Under the pieces are notes generated by a model. That model was not told where the DNA came from, searched no databases, and saw only the letters and a program-made list of their open reading frames with translations. DNA of 64,000 bases from Trileptium ribeirensis (taxonomy: Eukaryota > Nematoda > Enoplea > Enoplida > Thoracostomopsidae): NCBI GenBank assembly GCA_030248225.1, contig JASANE010003719.1, forward strand, positions 1-64,000. Direction: 5' to 3'. Position 1 is the stretch's first letter. Each line of letters starts with the position of its first letter. A program made the position numbers and the translations under genes. Shown here piece after piece: positions 1-11,500 of this stretch.

Positions 1-700
1 CTGTTTCACTAGGCTATTTGGTCTAGACCGCGTCAAACAGTCCTTAGCATCAGAGAAACAAAATGCCTGTATATGACGAACCCATAGCACCTTCGATGCT
101 CGGATGTCGCCCGGCGTCAGAAAATTTTTATCGGTCATTAAGGCGAATAATAAAGCTAAAGCCGGGTGGTTATCGCTAATCTCGACTCGTACACGTCCCC
201 CATACCACTCGTCGAACGAACTTAAAGCACCAAGATGTTATCCGACACAATTTCGTAAAGTTATCGTAATCAGAAGCATCAATTCCGAATGGGCCCCGAT
301 CATTTCTCACATCGTCTCTCACGAGAAAACCGTGGAAAACCGCATGCGCGGTCTTCCGTAATTCAGATTTGGCTTCATCATTCCAGCGACCCAACGACGG
401 ATCGAATTTTGAAACTGGCCATGTGCCTTCATCTTGGAGAAGCCAAGGTGGTCCCTTCCACCAGAGTTCACACCCCTTCAATTCAGCTGTAGTTTTGCCA
501 CGAGAACTGAGGTCCGCCGGATTTTGCTTCGTGTCTACATATCGGAAATTACAGCTTTCCACCCCAGCAAGTTCATCCACACGACTTTGGACAAACACGT
601 ACAACAGCTTATTACTGTGGAGCCACCGAAGCACACACATAGAATCTGTACACAAAACCATTTGACGCATATTAACAGCACCAACAAGGCAATTTCTCAC
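1..700 (-). pseudogene. BEL/Pao A RNase H C-terminal half and pre-integrase region
   Basis: The frame 176-700 includes LCTDSMCVLRWL (RNase H catalytic D-S, as WSDSQCALQWL in B1), FVQSRVDEL, FRYVDTKQNPADLSSRG and ELWWKGPPWL, all standard BEL/Pao motifs. After a frameshift near 175 the minus strand reads on to base 1 with LTPGDIRASKVLWVRHIQ, matching the segment that precedes the integrase zinc-binding domain. Integrase itself, the 3' LTR and any accessory ORF would be to the left, outside the window. Confidence 0.82.
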
Positions 701-1352
701 AACGCACCCCGCCCGAACACCTATGACAGCTGCTAAGAGTTCCAGACGAGAAAGGGTTATATCGGCGCCAGATCGTTTTTTTCGGGCAAAGACGACCCTT
801 ACTAAAAACTAAATTCGACGACCATTGTCGGGAATACATATCCCGAATACGCAGGTAGACACAAGGTGCGTACGCCATAGTGGACGCATCACAGAATACG
901 ACCAATTGCGTTTCAGATTCAGCGTTCACCGATGCGGGGCAGCGACAATCGGAAATTGATGCTATTGCGGAGCAGTCGGCCTGAATGACTGCGAATTCTG
1001 ACCTCAATTCGTCGGATATTACATCGTCCCAGTCATACTCGGCTAACCAAATACGTTGCAGCAGACGTTTGGCACGAATAGTAACCGGTTGAAAATAACC
1101 TAATGGATCGTAGAAAGAAGCGGTGAAGTGCAGAATTTTGCGTTTGGTATCTATTCTAACAGCGCAGTTGGCTCCAACATTAATGTTAGTTGTGTCACTG
1201 TCCGAGTTCCAGCCAAGGCCCAAGACACTGGTTGCCCTTTTCTTGGCATGATCCTGCAAGGGGATTTGGTCCATAAGTTGCGCTGAATTTGATGACCACT
1301 CCTGTAAGTTCATGCTGGCGTCGTTGAATATACGCTTTGCTGTGTTAATCAT
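672..1352 (-). pseudogene. BEL/Pao A RT thumb/connection and RNase H start
   Basis: A 226-codon frame beginning [18 protein letters not shown], the segment that follows the RT catalytic loop in BEL/Pao polymerases. It continues through VLGLGWNSDSD, the conserved TASFYDPLGYFQPVTI connection motif (the B element has ASVYDPCGLFAAVTV) and the RNase H entry LVVFCDAST, where D is the first catalytic acid. The frame degenerates near 700, and the next part of RNase H lies in 176-700. Domain identity is clear from these motifs; the copy is inactive because of the upstream palm deletion and the frameshifts. Confidence 0.82.
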
Positions 1353-2106
1353 TTAACGATGGGGTTTCTTTTCGTGTCCGCGCGGATGCATCGTAGACGA
1401 TTCTGACCTTTGTAGTAGCGCTATCGGATTTTACGAGTGGGTGGTGCGACAGATAGTGCACTATGCCACCACCGCTGGACGTTGAGCACGTAATTTCCTC
1501 GTCCATCAGCTATATGACACCCTTTCAACTTGTCCGTTCAATACCTCCTGATATTTCTCCACCACGCCGGAATTGCTGGGGGCACTAAGACGTTTATGCA
1601 ACGATTTCAAGCGACCGTAAGCTAGCTCGCGGTTCGACGGTAAGTCGGTGTAATTCTGTTTCCAGGGCCGTCTGACCTCATATCTGCCATCGCGATGCTC
1701 AACCGATTCGTTAAATTGCCGCAATGCCTCATCGTCGTCTTTATGATGTGGGCTGTCGATGATACCAATATTTTCCAGGCACCAGAATTGGTCAACATCA
1801 GGGAGCGGTCGCACGTAGGGTTGCATGTCGCAATGAGAACCCGCGAAGAGGAATTCGACTGAACGTTTCATTGAGACAAACCAACGATGCTAGGCCTCGA
1901 TCATCACCCGGCTCGACATCGTAACGTCCAGCTAACAAAAGGCCCAACATTGACGGTATCAAATATAATCCTGACGGGGTCCGCAGTCGGTGGCCCCACA
2001 TAAACTCCCAAAAATAAACCGATCCCAGGACGATATCGATCGTGCCGTTTCCGTCGCATTTAAGATCATCAGCCAATGTATAGTTCATATCCTCAATAGA
2101 TTTCAA
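1353..2106 (-). pseudogene. BEL/Pao A protease end and RT fingers, cut by deletion
   Basis: Two overlapping frames (1798-2106 and 1506-1871) carry the end of the protease region (IDIVLGSVYFWEFM, then GLLLAGRYDV) and the linker into the polymerase (QFWCLENIGI, FNESVEHRDGRYEV, LPSNRELAYGRLKSL). A third piece down to about 1350 reads [12 protein letters not shown]...[13 protein letters not shown], the RT finger region. It stops right after the 'SLND' position, where the next sequence is already the RT thumb region. The intervening palm, which should hold the metal-binding aspartates, is absent. Confidence 0.8.
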
Positions 2107-2147
2107 ATCGTTAGACCGTAACTGTGTTGAACGAATGGGACAACTGG

Positions 2148-3005
2148 TTATGATTGGGGCAGTATTCGCAATAATGGATTGGAATGACCATCCTGCTGCT
2201 TAATACAGAGCCCAACCCTACGGGAAATCATGGGTTGCTCAGATCGCTGTTGCCCGAACACGGATAGTTGCACAGACTCGTTTTGTAACGTAGTGAGGTT
2301 CAACGCGTCAGCGTGAGCTGTCGTAATATATGTCCGGCGCCTTCCAGTATCAAAGAGGATTCGAACATTTACTTCGGACCCAGTCGACTCGTTCATAGCC
2401 GTGGTTTTTGCAGTTAAAAGCAGTGATCTCTCGTTAATATTCAACAAAGCGGCACCTGTAACCTCTTCAGTCTCACCCACTTTAGTATCGTCTACCGACA
2501 CGTTGATTGCAGCAGCAGGTTCGGTATGTTTGGCATTAGCGGCTACATTCGACCTTGACCGATTCCTGTTGTGAAATTTGACCGGACAGAGAGCAGAAGG
2601 GCGCCGACCTCCTGCATTGCAGTGAGTGCATCGCAGTTGATCCTTGGGTGTGCCACACGTTGCCGACATGTGCCCAAGACTAAAACAATGCAAACATCTA
2701 GCCATGCTCCGGAGACGTTCCACCTTCTGACGATCTGTTGGAAAATTATTGCATCGCGAGTTCTCGTGGGCACCATTGCATAAGACACAACGCTGCCTTA
2801 CATCACCACTTGCGTCACTGGTAGCCGTGAATGCAGGCGTATTTTCTGTTGACCAACTCCTTGTATCGCTATTTTCATCTTGACGACTGTGATGTCGACG
2901 TTTTGGGGACCGCGCCCCGATTTTGGCGTTACCAGAATACGTGCCGTTAGATGCATTCCGTCGTTTCACAGCAAATGGACCGAGGTCATTCATCATTTCT
3001 GACAT
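2148..3005 (-). pseudogene. BEL/Pao A gag zinc knuckles and start of aspartic protease
   Basis: A 285-codon frame. Residues about 73-135 hold CCHC-type knuckles: CVLCNGAHENSRC, CLHCFSLGHMSATC, then CTHCNAGG...LC, as expected for a Pao nucleocapsid. About 80 residues later comes a DUF1758-like retropepsin start, VRILFDTGRRRTYIT, in which D-T-G is the catalytic triad. The flap and second half continue in the next frame (1798-2106). The frame ends in RILPQS after a frameshift, so no intact protease remains. Knuckle and DTG identification is direct; the protease family is by resemblance. Confidence 0.82.
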
Positions 3006-3019
3006 TGATTCAGCCTTCT

Positions 3020-3991
3020 TTATGTAGTCGCAACTGCTTTCCGGATTTGACTAACGGCTGATCGGTTGATCCTGTCTCGATTCCGTGATGGCGCATCAGC
3101 TCCTTTACAAGTTTTGTCAGCGTTGCTTGGAAATTTTATGAATATGTCCAACGTAAGGGATTTATTGCTATCAATATCCTCGCCACAATTCTTTAATTGT
3201 CGAAACAACACTTCTAAAGAATCAAGAGTCCGTTGTAACTCAGCGACGCCGCCGGATGATACCGGTAATCGTTTCAACTGAATGTACAAATTGTTGATAA
3301 GATAATCAGACGATCGTTGGAACCGGTCTTTGACAATTGAGAACGCTACTCCATAGTTGTCATCGTTGAGGATTATCCCCTCTATGGTTTGAAGGGCCGG
3401 TCCCGAAAGCAATGACCGCAAGTACGAAAATTTTTCAGTCGAACTGATATCATGTTTGTCAATATTCGCCTTGAATATCTCCCAAAAACTTTCCCATTCC
3501 ATATATTTACCGCTAAAAACTGGTAGAACTAGCTTGGGAAGCCTTGCGGAACGCCCAACACCACCGCCAATTCCCCCATGATGCGAGGGCACCGCCCCTG
3601 TAGCCGCAGAGGTTTGCAGCGATGGCGCACACCGGCAGACTTCGCGCCTTTTGCGTTCTAAGCCGCATATCAAATCGCGAGCATTCTCGAAGAGTACCAG
3701 ATATCCACCCTCCCCTTGTGTCGTCTGTCCGTACAGCATCTCCTAGGTTTGTAATTCCGCTACCGGCAAACTTTGAATTAGTTGCAACCATTTCTCATCT
3801 CGATCAGTTATCGAAGCAATACAGCTAAATAAATTGGATACCGTCTCATCAATGTCATCAATTATTATTTGACTGCCCTTTTGATCGGCAACCACCTCGA
3901 TATTCAGGAGCTCGGTAGCACACTGAATAGTTCTCGTTATTCTTGTTTTTGCAGGCCCCAGGGCTTGACAAATAGCACCAGATTTCGACAT
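3020..3991 (-). pseudogene. BEL/Pao A gag, N-terminal and DUF1759-like region
   Basis: Two frames joined by a frameshift near 3740 give the gag N-terminus (3743-3991, starting MSKSGAICQA) and the gag core (3020-3739). The core shows the DUF1759 hallmarks: LPKLVLPVFSG, then WESFWEIF, then EKFSYLRSLLSGPALQTIEG. The same pattern (LPxLxLxxFxG, W/EFW, KFxYLRSLLxG) appears in the B element gag. DUF1759 is known as the gag core of Pao elements and should form the particle shell. The frame is lost near 3020 in a segment that should lead into the knuckles. Confidence 0.8.
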
Positions 3992-4720
3992 GACTACCTA
4001 GCCAGTAGATGTCTGTCATAAAATTAAATAGACAGCGACAATGAACTAACCGCTCGGAAGAGACGAGCAATCGTCAACCAAAAAACCGACCCTTCAAATC
4101 TTGCACATCCGTTTCCAAGATAATCGGATTCTCGACAATACCAGCGACGGGGATATCTTGACGATACGCTGCAGTCGTTACGGATAGGGTGTCGTGTTGT
4201 TCTTGCTATTGTCATTAGAGTTATAGTTGTTGGTGACGTTGATGCTGTTGATGTTGATGATGTCAAAAAGAAGCGATAGGAAATCTCGGGTAGCTCGTTG
4301 TTGAACTGGCAACACAATGATTGCCCGAATTAATCGATGGACACCACCACTGTATATGATAATATACCGATGATGACGTGCACGTCAGCGCATGGCTTCA
4401 GACGGAAGCTGCTGACGACCAGTGTATTGTCACTAAAACTCAACTGACGGATGCTTATGATGACGCTGCCAATCAATCAATTCAGGAGCAGTATAGACGA
4501 CAACTGTTCAGATTCGACGATCAAAGCAAACCCATCGGCCAATTCGTCGTATGATGTGTTGGATTCAATATATTTAAGTTTATATTACTATAACACGGTG
4601 ATCATAGGAAGTCCGGGAACCAGGCAAGCAAGTCCAATTCACGTCGGAAATCCCCGTCGTCGCCGGCCTATTTGTGCCGTCCTCGCACCGTTGTTCCTCT
4701 AAAGACAATAAAAGAACAGC
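3992..4720 (-). other. Probable leader and 5' LTR region of BEL/Pao A
   Basis: This stretch lies upstream of the A gag start on the minus strand, where the untranslated leader, primer-binding site and 5' LTR belong. No coding domain is recognisable; the 97-codon frame at 4024-4317 is compositionally biased (Ser/Thr-rich). Because the partner LTR is outside the window I cannot set the LTR ends, and I could not identify a primer-binding site with confidence. Confidence 0.4.
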
Positions 4721-4724
4721 AGAA

Positions 4725-5003
4725 TCAGCCACAATAGTCATAACTTCGTGAAATAGCACATTTCACGACACAAGTAAAAAAGCCACAACCCCAAAAACGA
4801 TCGCAGCCTCTCTCCCCCCACCACCCGCACGATCGCACACTGCAGCACAAACAGAGAAACATCACGACACAGCAACCCAAAAGCCAAACCAAAAAAGCTA
4901 ACACCACCGACACCGCAAAAAAACAAAAAACAGACCCCAAATAAACGCCAGCACGAAAAAAAAATATACTTTTTTTTACCCTCCCCCCCTCGCCCCCCCC
5001 CAC
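4725..5003. repeat. A/C-rich, strand-asymmetric low-complexity tract with homopolymers
   Basis: From about 4725 to 4970 the plus strand is dominated by A and C, with T and G scarce. It then passes through a run of nine A's, a run of eight T's and two C-rich runs just before 5003. Composition changes abruptly at both ends. Frames on the opposite strand here (Cys/Val/Phe-rich) are products of this bias and are not annotated as genes. It may be real low-complexity sequence or an assembly/read-quality artefact. Confidence 0.7.
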
Positions 5004-5180
5004 GATGTTCGTTCGAAAGGCAGCACCCATTTCTGTCGAGGACTGTATTTTCGTATTGTTCCAGCAGTACTTGACTAACTTCGTATTATGTAGCATAAAA
5101 ATCATGAAAATGAGAGACATTAATGGCGTGGGCCTAGGCAACGAGATTTACGTTATAAAGGACCCAGCGCTTAATCACTG
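5004..5180 (+). other. Short open frame upstream of the first visible channel exon, unassigned
   Basis: A 58-codon ATG-initiated frame begins directly after the C-run (MFVRKAAPISVEDCIF...) and ends in TGA at 5178-5180. It is in a different frame from the adjacent DEG/ENaC exon and has no motif I recognise from that family. It could be a fragment of a preceding exon, LTR-derived sequence or chance. There is no independent support for translation. Confidence 0.15.
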
Positions 5181-5530
5181 ATTGTTGCTTGAAGGTTTCA
5201 TTCTCGTCACGCGACACAATTGTCAGTTGCATCTTCATGAACGATGACTGCTCACATCATTCGATCACAATACTCAGCTGGAGACACGCACAGTATGGCC
5301 AATGTTTTACATTCAATATGTCCGGACATTCGGGTGTTACAATTCCCACCGCAGGTCTTCGTGTGACTTTGTTTGTCAATGCTGGCGAGTACGTTCCAGG
5401 TCTATCGGCTTCGGCTGGTTTTAGTATGATCACACATCAACATAACCAAATATTGATACCTCAATATTTTGGGCGAAATATCGGCGCAGGGACTTTAAAT
5501 TCTGTTGCTGTTCATCGTTCAGCCGTACAC
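5168..5530 (+). CDS. DEG/ENaC exon a (extracellular palm/finger start)
   Basis: Encodes the segment with DTIVSCIFMNDDCSHH, then YGQCFTFN, GLRVTLFVNAGEY and IGAGTLNSVAVHRSAVH, the usual order after TM1. The donor is GTAAGG at 5531, phase 0. The acceptor is uncertain: the frame is open from 5159, and candidate AGs end at 5167 and 5194. Three exon-proximal cysteines match the conserved disulphide positions of the family. Confidence 0.8.
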
Positions 5531-8500
5531 GTAAGGTTTATTTTAGTATTTTGCTGGATTGATATGCAGCTTTCACAGAAAAATGTGTGCAAAAACGGGG
5601 CAGTTTGTCTCTTATGGCCGTCCGTAAGGGACAAAAATCTCTTAAGGCTGGCTGTATAATATTTTAGTTTCATATAGATCGCTTAGGTACTTTTGTCTCT
5701 TATAGTCAATTGTATGATATTTTAATCTGTCCCTGTCCCTGTCTCTTACAGCTATTCATAAGGTTTTGAAGTCTCTTACAGTTGGTTTTAAGAGACTATT
5801 GTCTTTTACAACAATGCATTACAAAATAAAATATGCAATAACTGTCCTTAAGATATTTTTATCTCCTATGGCCAGTAGTTAAAGATTGTTCTCTGTTGTG
5901 GCCAGCTCTAAAAAACAAAAATCTCTTACAAAGGGCTGTAAGAGACTAAAATATTATACAGTTGTCTGTAAGAAATTAAAATATGTTACAATTGGCTATA
6001 AGAAACAAAGTACCTTATAGCTATCTGTATGAAACTAAAATATTATACAGCCAGCCTTAACAGATTTTTGTCTCTTACGTACGACACTAAGGGACAAAAC
6101 TGCCCAGTTTTTGCACGCATTTTTCTGTGAAAGCTGCAATATACCTGAAATTTACAAGTACGAAAAATTTATGCTTACCATAATTCTTACACAATAAAAT
6201 CATATATGTATACATTCTTCGCTCAGTTAAATCTTCTATGGTACATATTAGACTATGAATCTTGCACTTGGTCATTTAGTTTATTAACGGAATTGTTTAA
6301 AATATACAATTTTAACAGTCAAACTCTTTAAACGTAAGGATCTAGAAAAGTAACGATTGTTTTGTATTTTAAAGGCTAAGACTATGCGTAAGCCTAGTGC
6401 TTAGTCTAAGCATAAGTCTAAGTCTCCGCCATACATGCACAGGAAGAGGAGGAGGAGGATGAGGTCTCAGGGGGAGGGGTAGCCGGGGGAATGGGGAGGT
6501 CGTCTCAGAAGGGTGGTAGAGGCTCTCGGGAGGAGGTCCTCCAGGAGCGGGATGCTGAAATATGTTCACGACATGCCACCCTCCGCCGGCGGCATATTTT
6601 TGCTGATGTTACCTATATTTTTTGCCAATTTTCACCCTAGTTTTCCGAATTTGTGCGAAAAGATTCCGCGCACCTTCGCAGGCAGAGGGTACTGAGCACC
6701 TGGAAGGTAGGAGGTACTCCCAGATCGGTAGTGGACCAGGGGTTCGGGAGTGTCCGAGGCCTCAGGGGTAGCACCTTATGTATGTTCTAAGTAGAAGTCA
6801 AAATGTATGTCCTAAACATAAACTTGACTTCCAATTAAAGTGCAAATATTTGTACCATGGTAATCATGTCAAGTACTTTCTCATAATTAATCTTGATTAG
6901 GTCCCTATTTCTTTTTACAGAGACTCAAATATCCGTTTAGCAATTGCTACGACCCAAAGACTGATTCCCCAAACCGAATTCAAGCAGTCCTCGATGGATG
7001 GCAAAGTTACAACGTATCGACAACACTATACGACACTGAGACCTGTTTTATAACGTGCGAGCTAAAGTTGGCCGCTGAGCGATGTAATTGTACCAATCCA
7101 CGTCTTCTTACTCCTGTACAGAGTAGAAGACTTTTCGGTCGAACTGTTCCACCATGCAAAATAGAGAATTCCGAAAATATTTGGTGTATTCGTTCGGTAA
7201 GATGTATTATCATATTCTCAAAAGCTTGGGGCTAACAGAGCGTTCCTTATATATTGTTTCTCTTCATATTAATATTTGAATTGAAAAATGTTGCACTCAC
7301 TTTATGAGTATGAGAGTATCGATTTTCTAGTCCTAGTGGTTTTCATTTTTTTTTCAGTTTATGGAGACCGTTTCCATAGTGTTTTTATCTAAATGCATGT
7401 GCATTAGATATTGATGCTATTTTTATTGTCGATTGGTTTGCTTTATGGTTTCGGAGAATGATTAAGTGCTAAATATATATGTCAAAAAAATCGATCATAA
7501 AATGCGCCCGGAGTCACCGTTTAAAAAATCGAACCTACACGATGAAACTATAAAGGCTTTAAATCATAAATATAACATCTTTCAAAAATACAAAAAAATA
7601 AACTTAGAGTGTTGATAATGCGGTTCGAATGGTGTATAAAAATGAATAAAGTGTGTGGTTACCATACAATGATAAGTTTACGCTTTTGGAAATAATCTGT
7701 AGTGTATCGATGCAGTGGTGCACACGTGTTAGCAATAGATAAAATGGACTTGACGAAGGAATATGGTCATTCTTGGATGGTTGTATTTGCAAGTATTACA
7801 TATCATAATGTAAGTATCTTCGAGAGTTGATATAAGCCGGAAAAAATATCTGGGTACTTTTGAACGCCACCGCTGTAATCCCGCTTACCAACTGAAAAGT
7901 TCTTACCATATTTATGCAACAAAACAAAAATAAGTCAGCGTAGAGCATTATATGATTTAGGCTTATCCCATAAGCATTAGAGGCCGCCCGGCAGTTATAG
8001 TCCCTATAGTCCTCGTTGTATAAACGTACGCTGTTTTTCGGGGCTGGTTGGCATAAACTATTTGTCGTTACTTGTATTAAAAACGGCAGCGTAAAGACTA
8101 TTGTGGTTTTGCACGTAACTATGTAGTGGATGAATGCTATTTCGAGCATAATCAGTACCAAAAACTACAAATCAAAAAATCACACATAAATTTTGCATTA
8201 ATCTTGGAAAGGTCCGCCTGCCGTACTGTTTTATGCCGGCCGTAAAACTGGCCGCTCGTATTTCCGGTCGGTTGGTTTGTTGGACGGGCGTTTTTCCGAC
8301 CGACCGGTTTACCGCCCGAGTTTTTACCAGCTCGCCGGCGGGCCAACGGGAAATCCGACCGATGCTTCTCAACATTAGTTTACATTAGGTAATAACTAAA
8401 ACGTAGGTGATAAACGAGTAGGGGCAGCTAGTATTTATTTCAAGCTTCAGCTTTACGTCGCCTATAATGTTTTATTGTAATTCAAAATTGTGTATTACTC

Positions 8501-11500
8501 AAGGGCATATTTATTGAGACGTAAGTTTGTAGCTTAGCGCTCTGTACCGTTCGTCAAAATTCATAGGTTAAGTGTTCAAATTCAGCAGGCACCATAATTT
8601 TTTTTGTGTTTTCAGTAGTTCCAGTTTTGGCAAAAATATAAACATGGTTCCATGTCGTAAAGATACATAATAAGAATAACAGAGCACTCCTAGCTTTTGC
8701 AACATGATTTAATAAATATTTAGCTTCGGAATAGGAATTTACAACAACATAGTATCCACCTTCATATAACAAATGGTGCTTCGCAAGTGGGAAGTAAAAT
8801 TTGCCGAGATAAATTATACCTGGCTGACCACAAAATTTCGCGATAGTGCTCGGAGCAGATGGAACCGTAACCGCCACAAATTCCAGGCTACCAACTCTGT
8901 AATTTGAAGAAGTCCACTATAAACAATTTTACTGTACTATGAAACAATATCAAAATACGTTTTTGAAATGGCTTAACACAAGACTGACAACCTTAATGAA
9001 ATTGTGTAATCGGTACACTAAACATCGTACAAACAATGCGATATGGCTAAGCTAAACACTGTTAAGTATGAGACGCGCCTCAATATAGGAGACTTAGCAG
9101 TTTCTTAAGTAGTGAAGCTCCAGCGGTCCACGCGAAAACTTCAGTTAACGTAGAAGCGGTCATTTGTTCATACAACTCATAACTATTTTTTGAAAGCCAA
9201 ATAATGTTGAAAACTTGAAGCTTTGGTTAATCTAAAGTGACAATAATGTTGTAGATTACAGCAATAAAATTTTTATCGTTACAGTATATAGATAGTGTTT
9301 TACGATTGTGTTAAATATTTTACGAATTGGATGAAAAACTGATCATTTTATTTTATTATTTTATTATTTCAACATACGCAGTGGGAAGACGAGCTGTACT
9401 TTCCACTAAGATATATAAATATATATATGTAAATGACATACGTGTCTAAGGATTGTCGGTTCGTAGCGCAGATTGTCTCGGCGGGTGGGAAGGGGAGTAC
9501 GGTTAGGGAGAGGGTGGATAGGCCAGAGTGGGGTAACCAAATATATTCCTTCGCCTCCACAATTTTTCCTCAAAAATTTTTCATACTTTTGCCTTAAAAT
9601 TAATGTAATTTTTATAAAAAAAGCCAAGATATTTTGCACGCATTCGGCGTTTGGAGGGGAGTGCATCGGAGGAATGTTCAGCGTCAGGAGTGTAAATGTG
9701 ACTGGTGGTACTACCATAGACCTACAATCCATGGATACCTATTATATATCATGTTTTTTGGATTTTTATAGGTGAATGAGGAATTCGAACGCATATGCCA
9801 TGGCAGTTGTTCATCGATATGTGACGAAGGAAAATTATCCAATTCTATCGATTCTGTGACCTTTCCAACACTTGGGTACATTTCCACACATCTTACGAGT
9901 TGGGTACTACAACAACCCACGATAATTGTATGAATAGCTTAAATGACATTATATATTGAAATATAATTAGCGTTGGGTTTATTTTTGCAAACATTAAATT
10001 CGATATTAATTGTTTATCGTAAGAAAAAATTCCTTATTGTTTATTTTCTGCTGTCCTCAAAAATTTTACCCAGAGTGAAAATCACAACGATAAATGTCAA
10101 ATCTCAAGTAAAATCAATCAATAATCTATAGTTGGCCATCTATTAGAGTTTTTCCAATAATCACAATCGCTAGTATAATCGCGACTCAAGTGTTCTAAAA
10201 ATATCAGATATCTCTCCGGAGGCCAAAATCCTACATTTGTTAATCCCTAATTATCATTTCCATAATTCAGCGCTCTTAATGTTTTTGTAATACAATCTTG
10301 CATAATTTCCTGTTATTATACATGGTAATGCAACAATACATAGATAATTGTAATTTCATTCATAATGTAATAAAAAACAGCATGCATTTCCGTAACATTT
10401 TGACATTTTGGAAATGTGTTAAAACCAATTTGTTTGACTTGTTTTACAGTGTTAAGCTTTTTAATTTTAGAATACTCTTGAAAAAGACTTTGAATTAAGT
10501 ACGATCATGAAATCGCTGGCTATAACGTTCAACGACTCGACTAAAATTATTGAAATGCTGAAAGGAAACGTGGACAGCACAGGTACCGTTTTGCTGAATA
10601 TTAATAAGAAAACGTTAGGATTAAAAAGATTTGTTTGGTTTTAACGCTAAGTATAACTTTCCTAATTTATAATCATTTGGTTTATGATGCTTAGATGATG
10701 GGTATAAATCTGTGTCAAAACTGGTAGGGTATGACTAGGCTATTTGATAATTATATACGGAATTATGTTGAATCAGTTTACAGTATTTTGTGTAATTCAT
10801 GTATAGAAATAGATGGCCATTTTGGGTTGTGATTTTCTTTCAATATGATATTAGGACTAGATGCTTCGCGGGAACCCTTTAAGTTTCCACTGTTTAGCAA
10901 ACATTATGCTACGTCGTGTCCTATATTTAGCAGTCTTAGGTTTAACCACTACAGAATGTTTGCGTGATGTTTTGTGTACCGGTTAGTACGCAATTCTATT
11001 GAGGTCGCCAGTATTGAGTTTTAAATTTATTTTTATGATTCATTTTAAATGCGTTATTATATATTAATATATAATAAAATATATACTTATAATGAAATAC
11101 CAAAGTACTATTACGCTTAAAATAATACTATAAGTTAGCATTGTAATGAAGTACGAAGTACTATGCTAGAAAAATGCGGTGTTGCTTTGAAAAATGTACT
11201 TCTTTGCTTAATGTTACTATAGACATAGCATTGGTCGCTGTGGTGGAAAATGCGCTATTGTTTTCAATTGAGCACGACATTGTATGGTGTATTGGGCTTG
11301 GTGTCCTGTGTAATACTGTTCTATAAGGACCTTGCAGGAAGAAAGGGGCTTTTATCAGAGCAAAAGTTTTGCATTCAAGATAGAAAAATTTTTGAAACTA
11401 GTATATAGATTAGCTTGATTATATTCCCATATTTTTCACTTTATCGCAAAACGAGTTAATACTATATGTACGGGAATGTTTACAGCACACTGCAACAGAT

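Larger units (their letters stand above)
1..4330 (-). mobile_element. BEL/Pao LTR retrotransposon A, decayed, continues beyond the left edge
   Basis: Reading the minus strand from about 4.0 kb to base 1 gives the BEL/Pao order: gag (DUF1759-like), CCHC knuckles, aspartic protease (DUF1758-like), reverse transcriptase, RNase H, then the region leading to integrase. The frame is broken at about 3740, 3010, 2130, 1840, 1350, 690 and 175, and most of the RT palm is missing, so this copy is defective. It is a different family from elements B1/B2: only the domain order and a few motifs agree. The right boundary is approximate because only one end lies in the window and no LTR pair can be aligned. 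Confidence 0.85.

Noticed and set aside
4725..5141. 138-codon minus-strand ORF rich in Cys/Val/Phe
   Set aside because: It results from the A/C-rich composition of the opposite strand and lacks any recognisable domain.
8152..8375. Arg/Gly/Pro-rich minus-strand ORFs (64 and 67 codons)
   Set aside because: Products of a short GC-rich islet inside an intron; two frames are equally open and neither has a motif.
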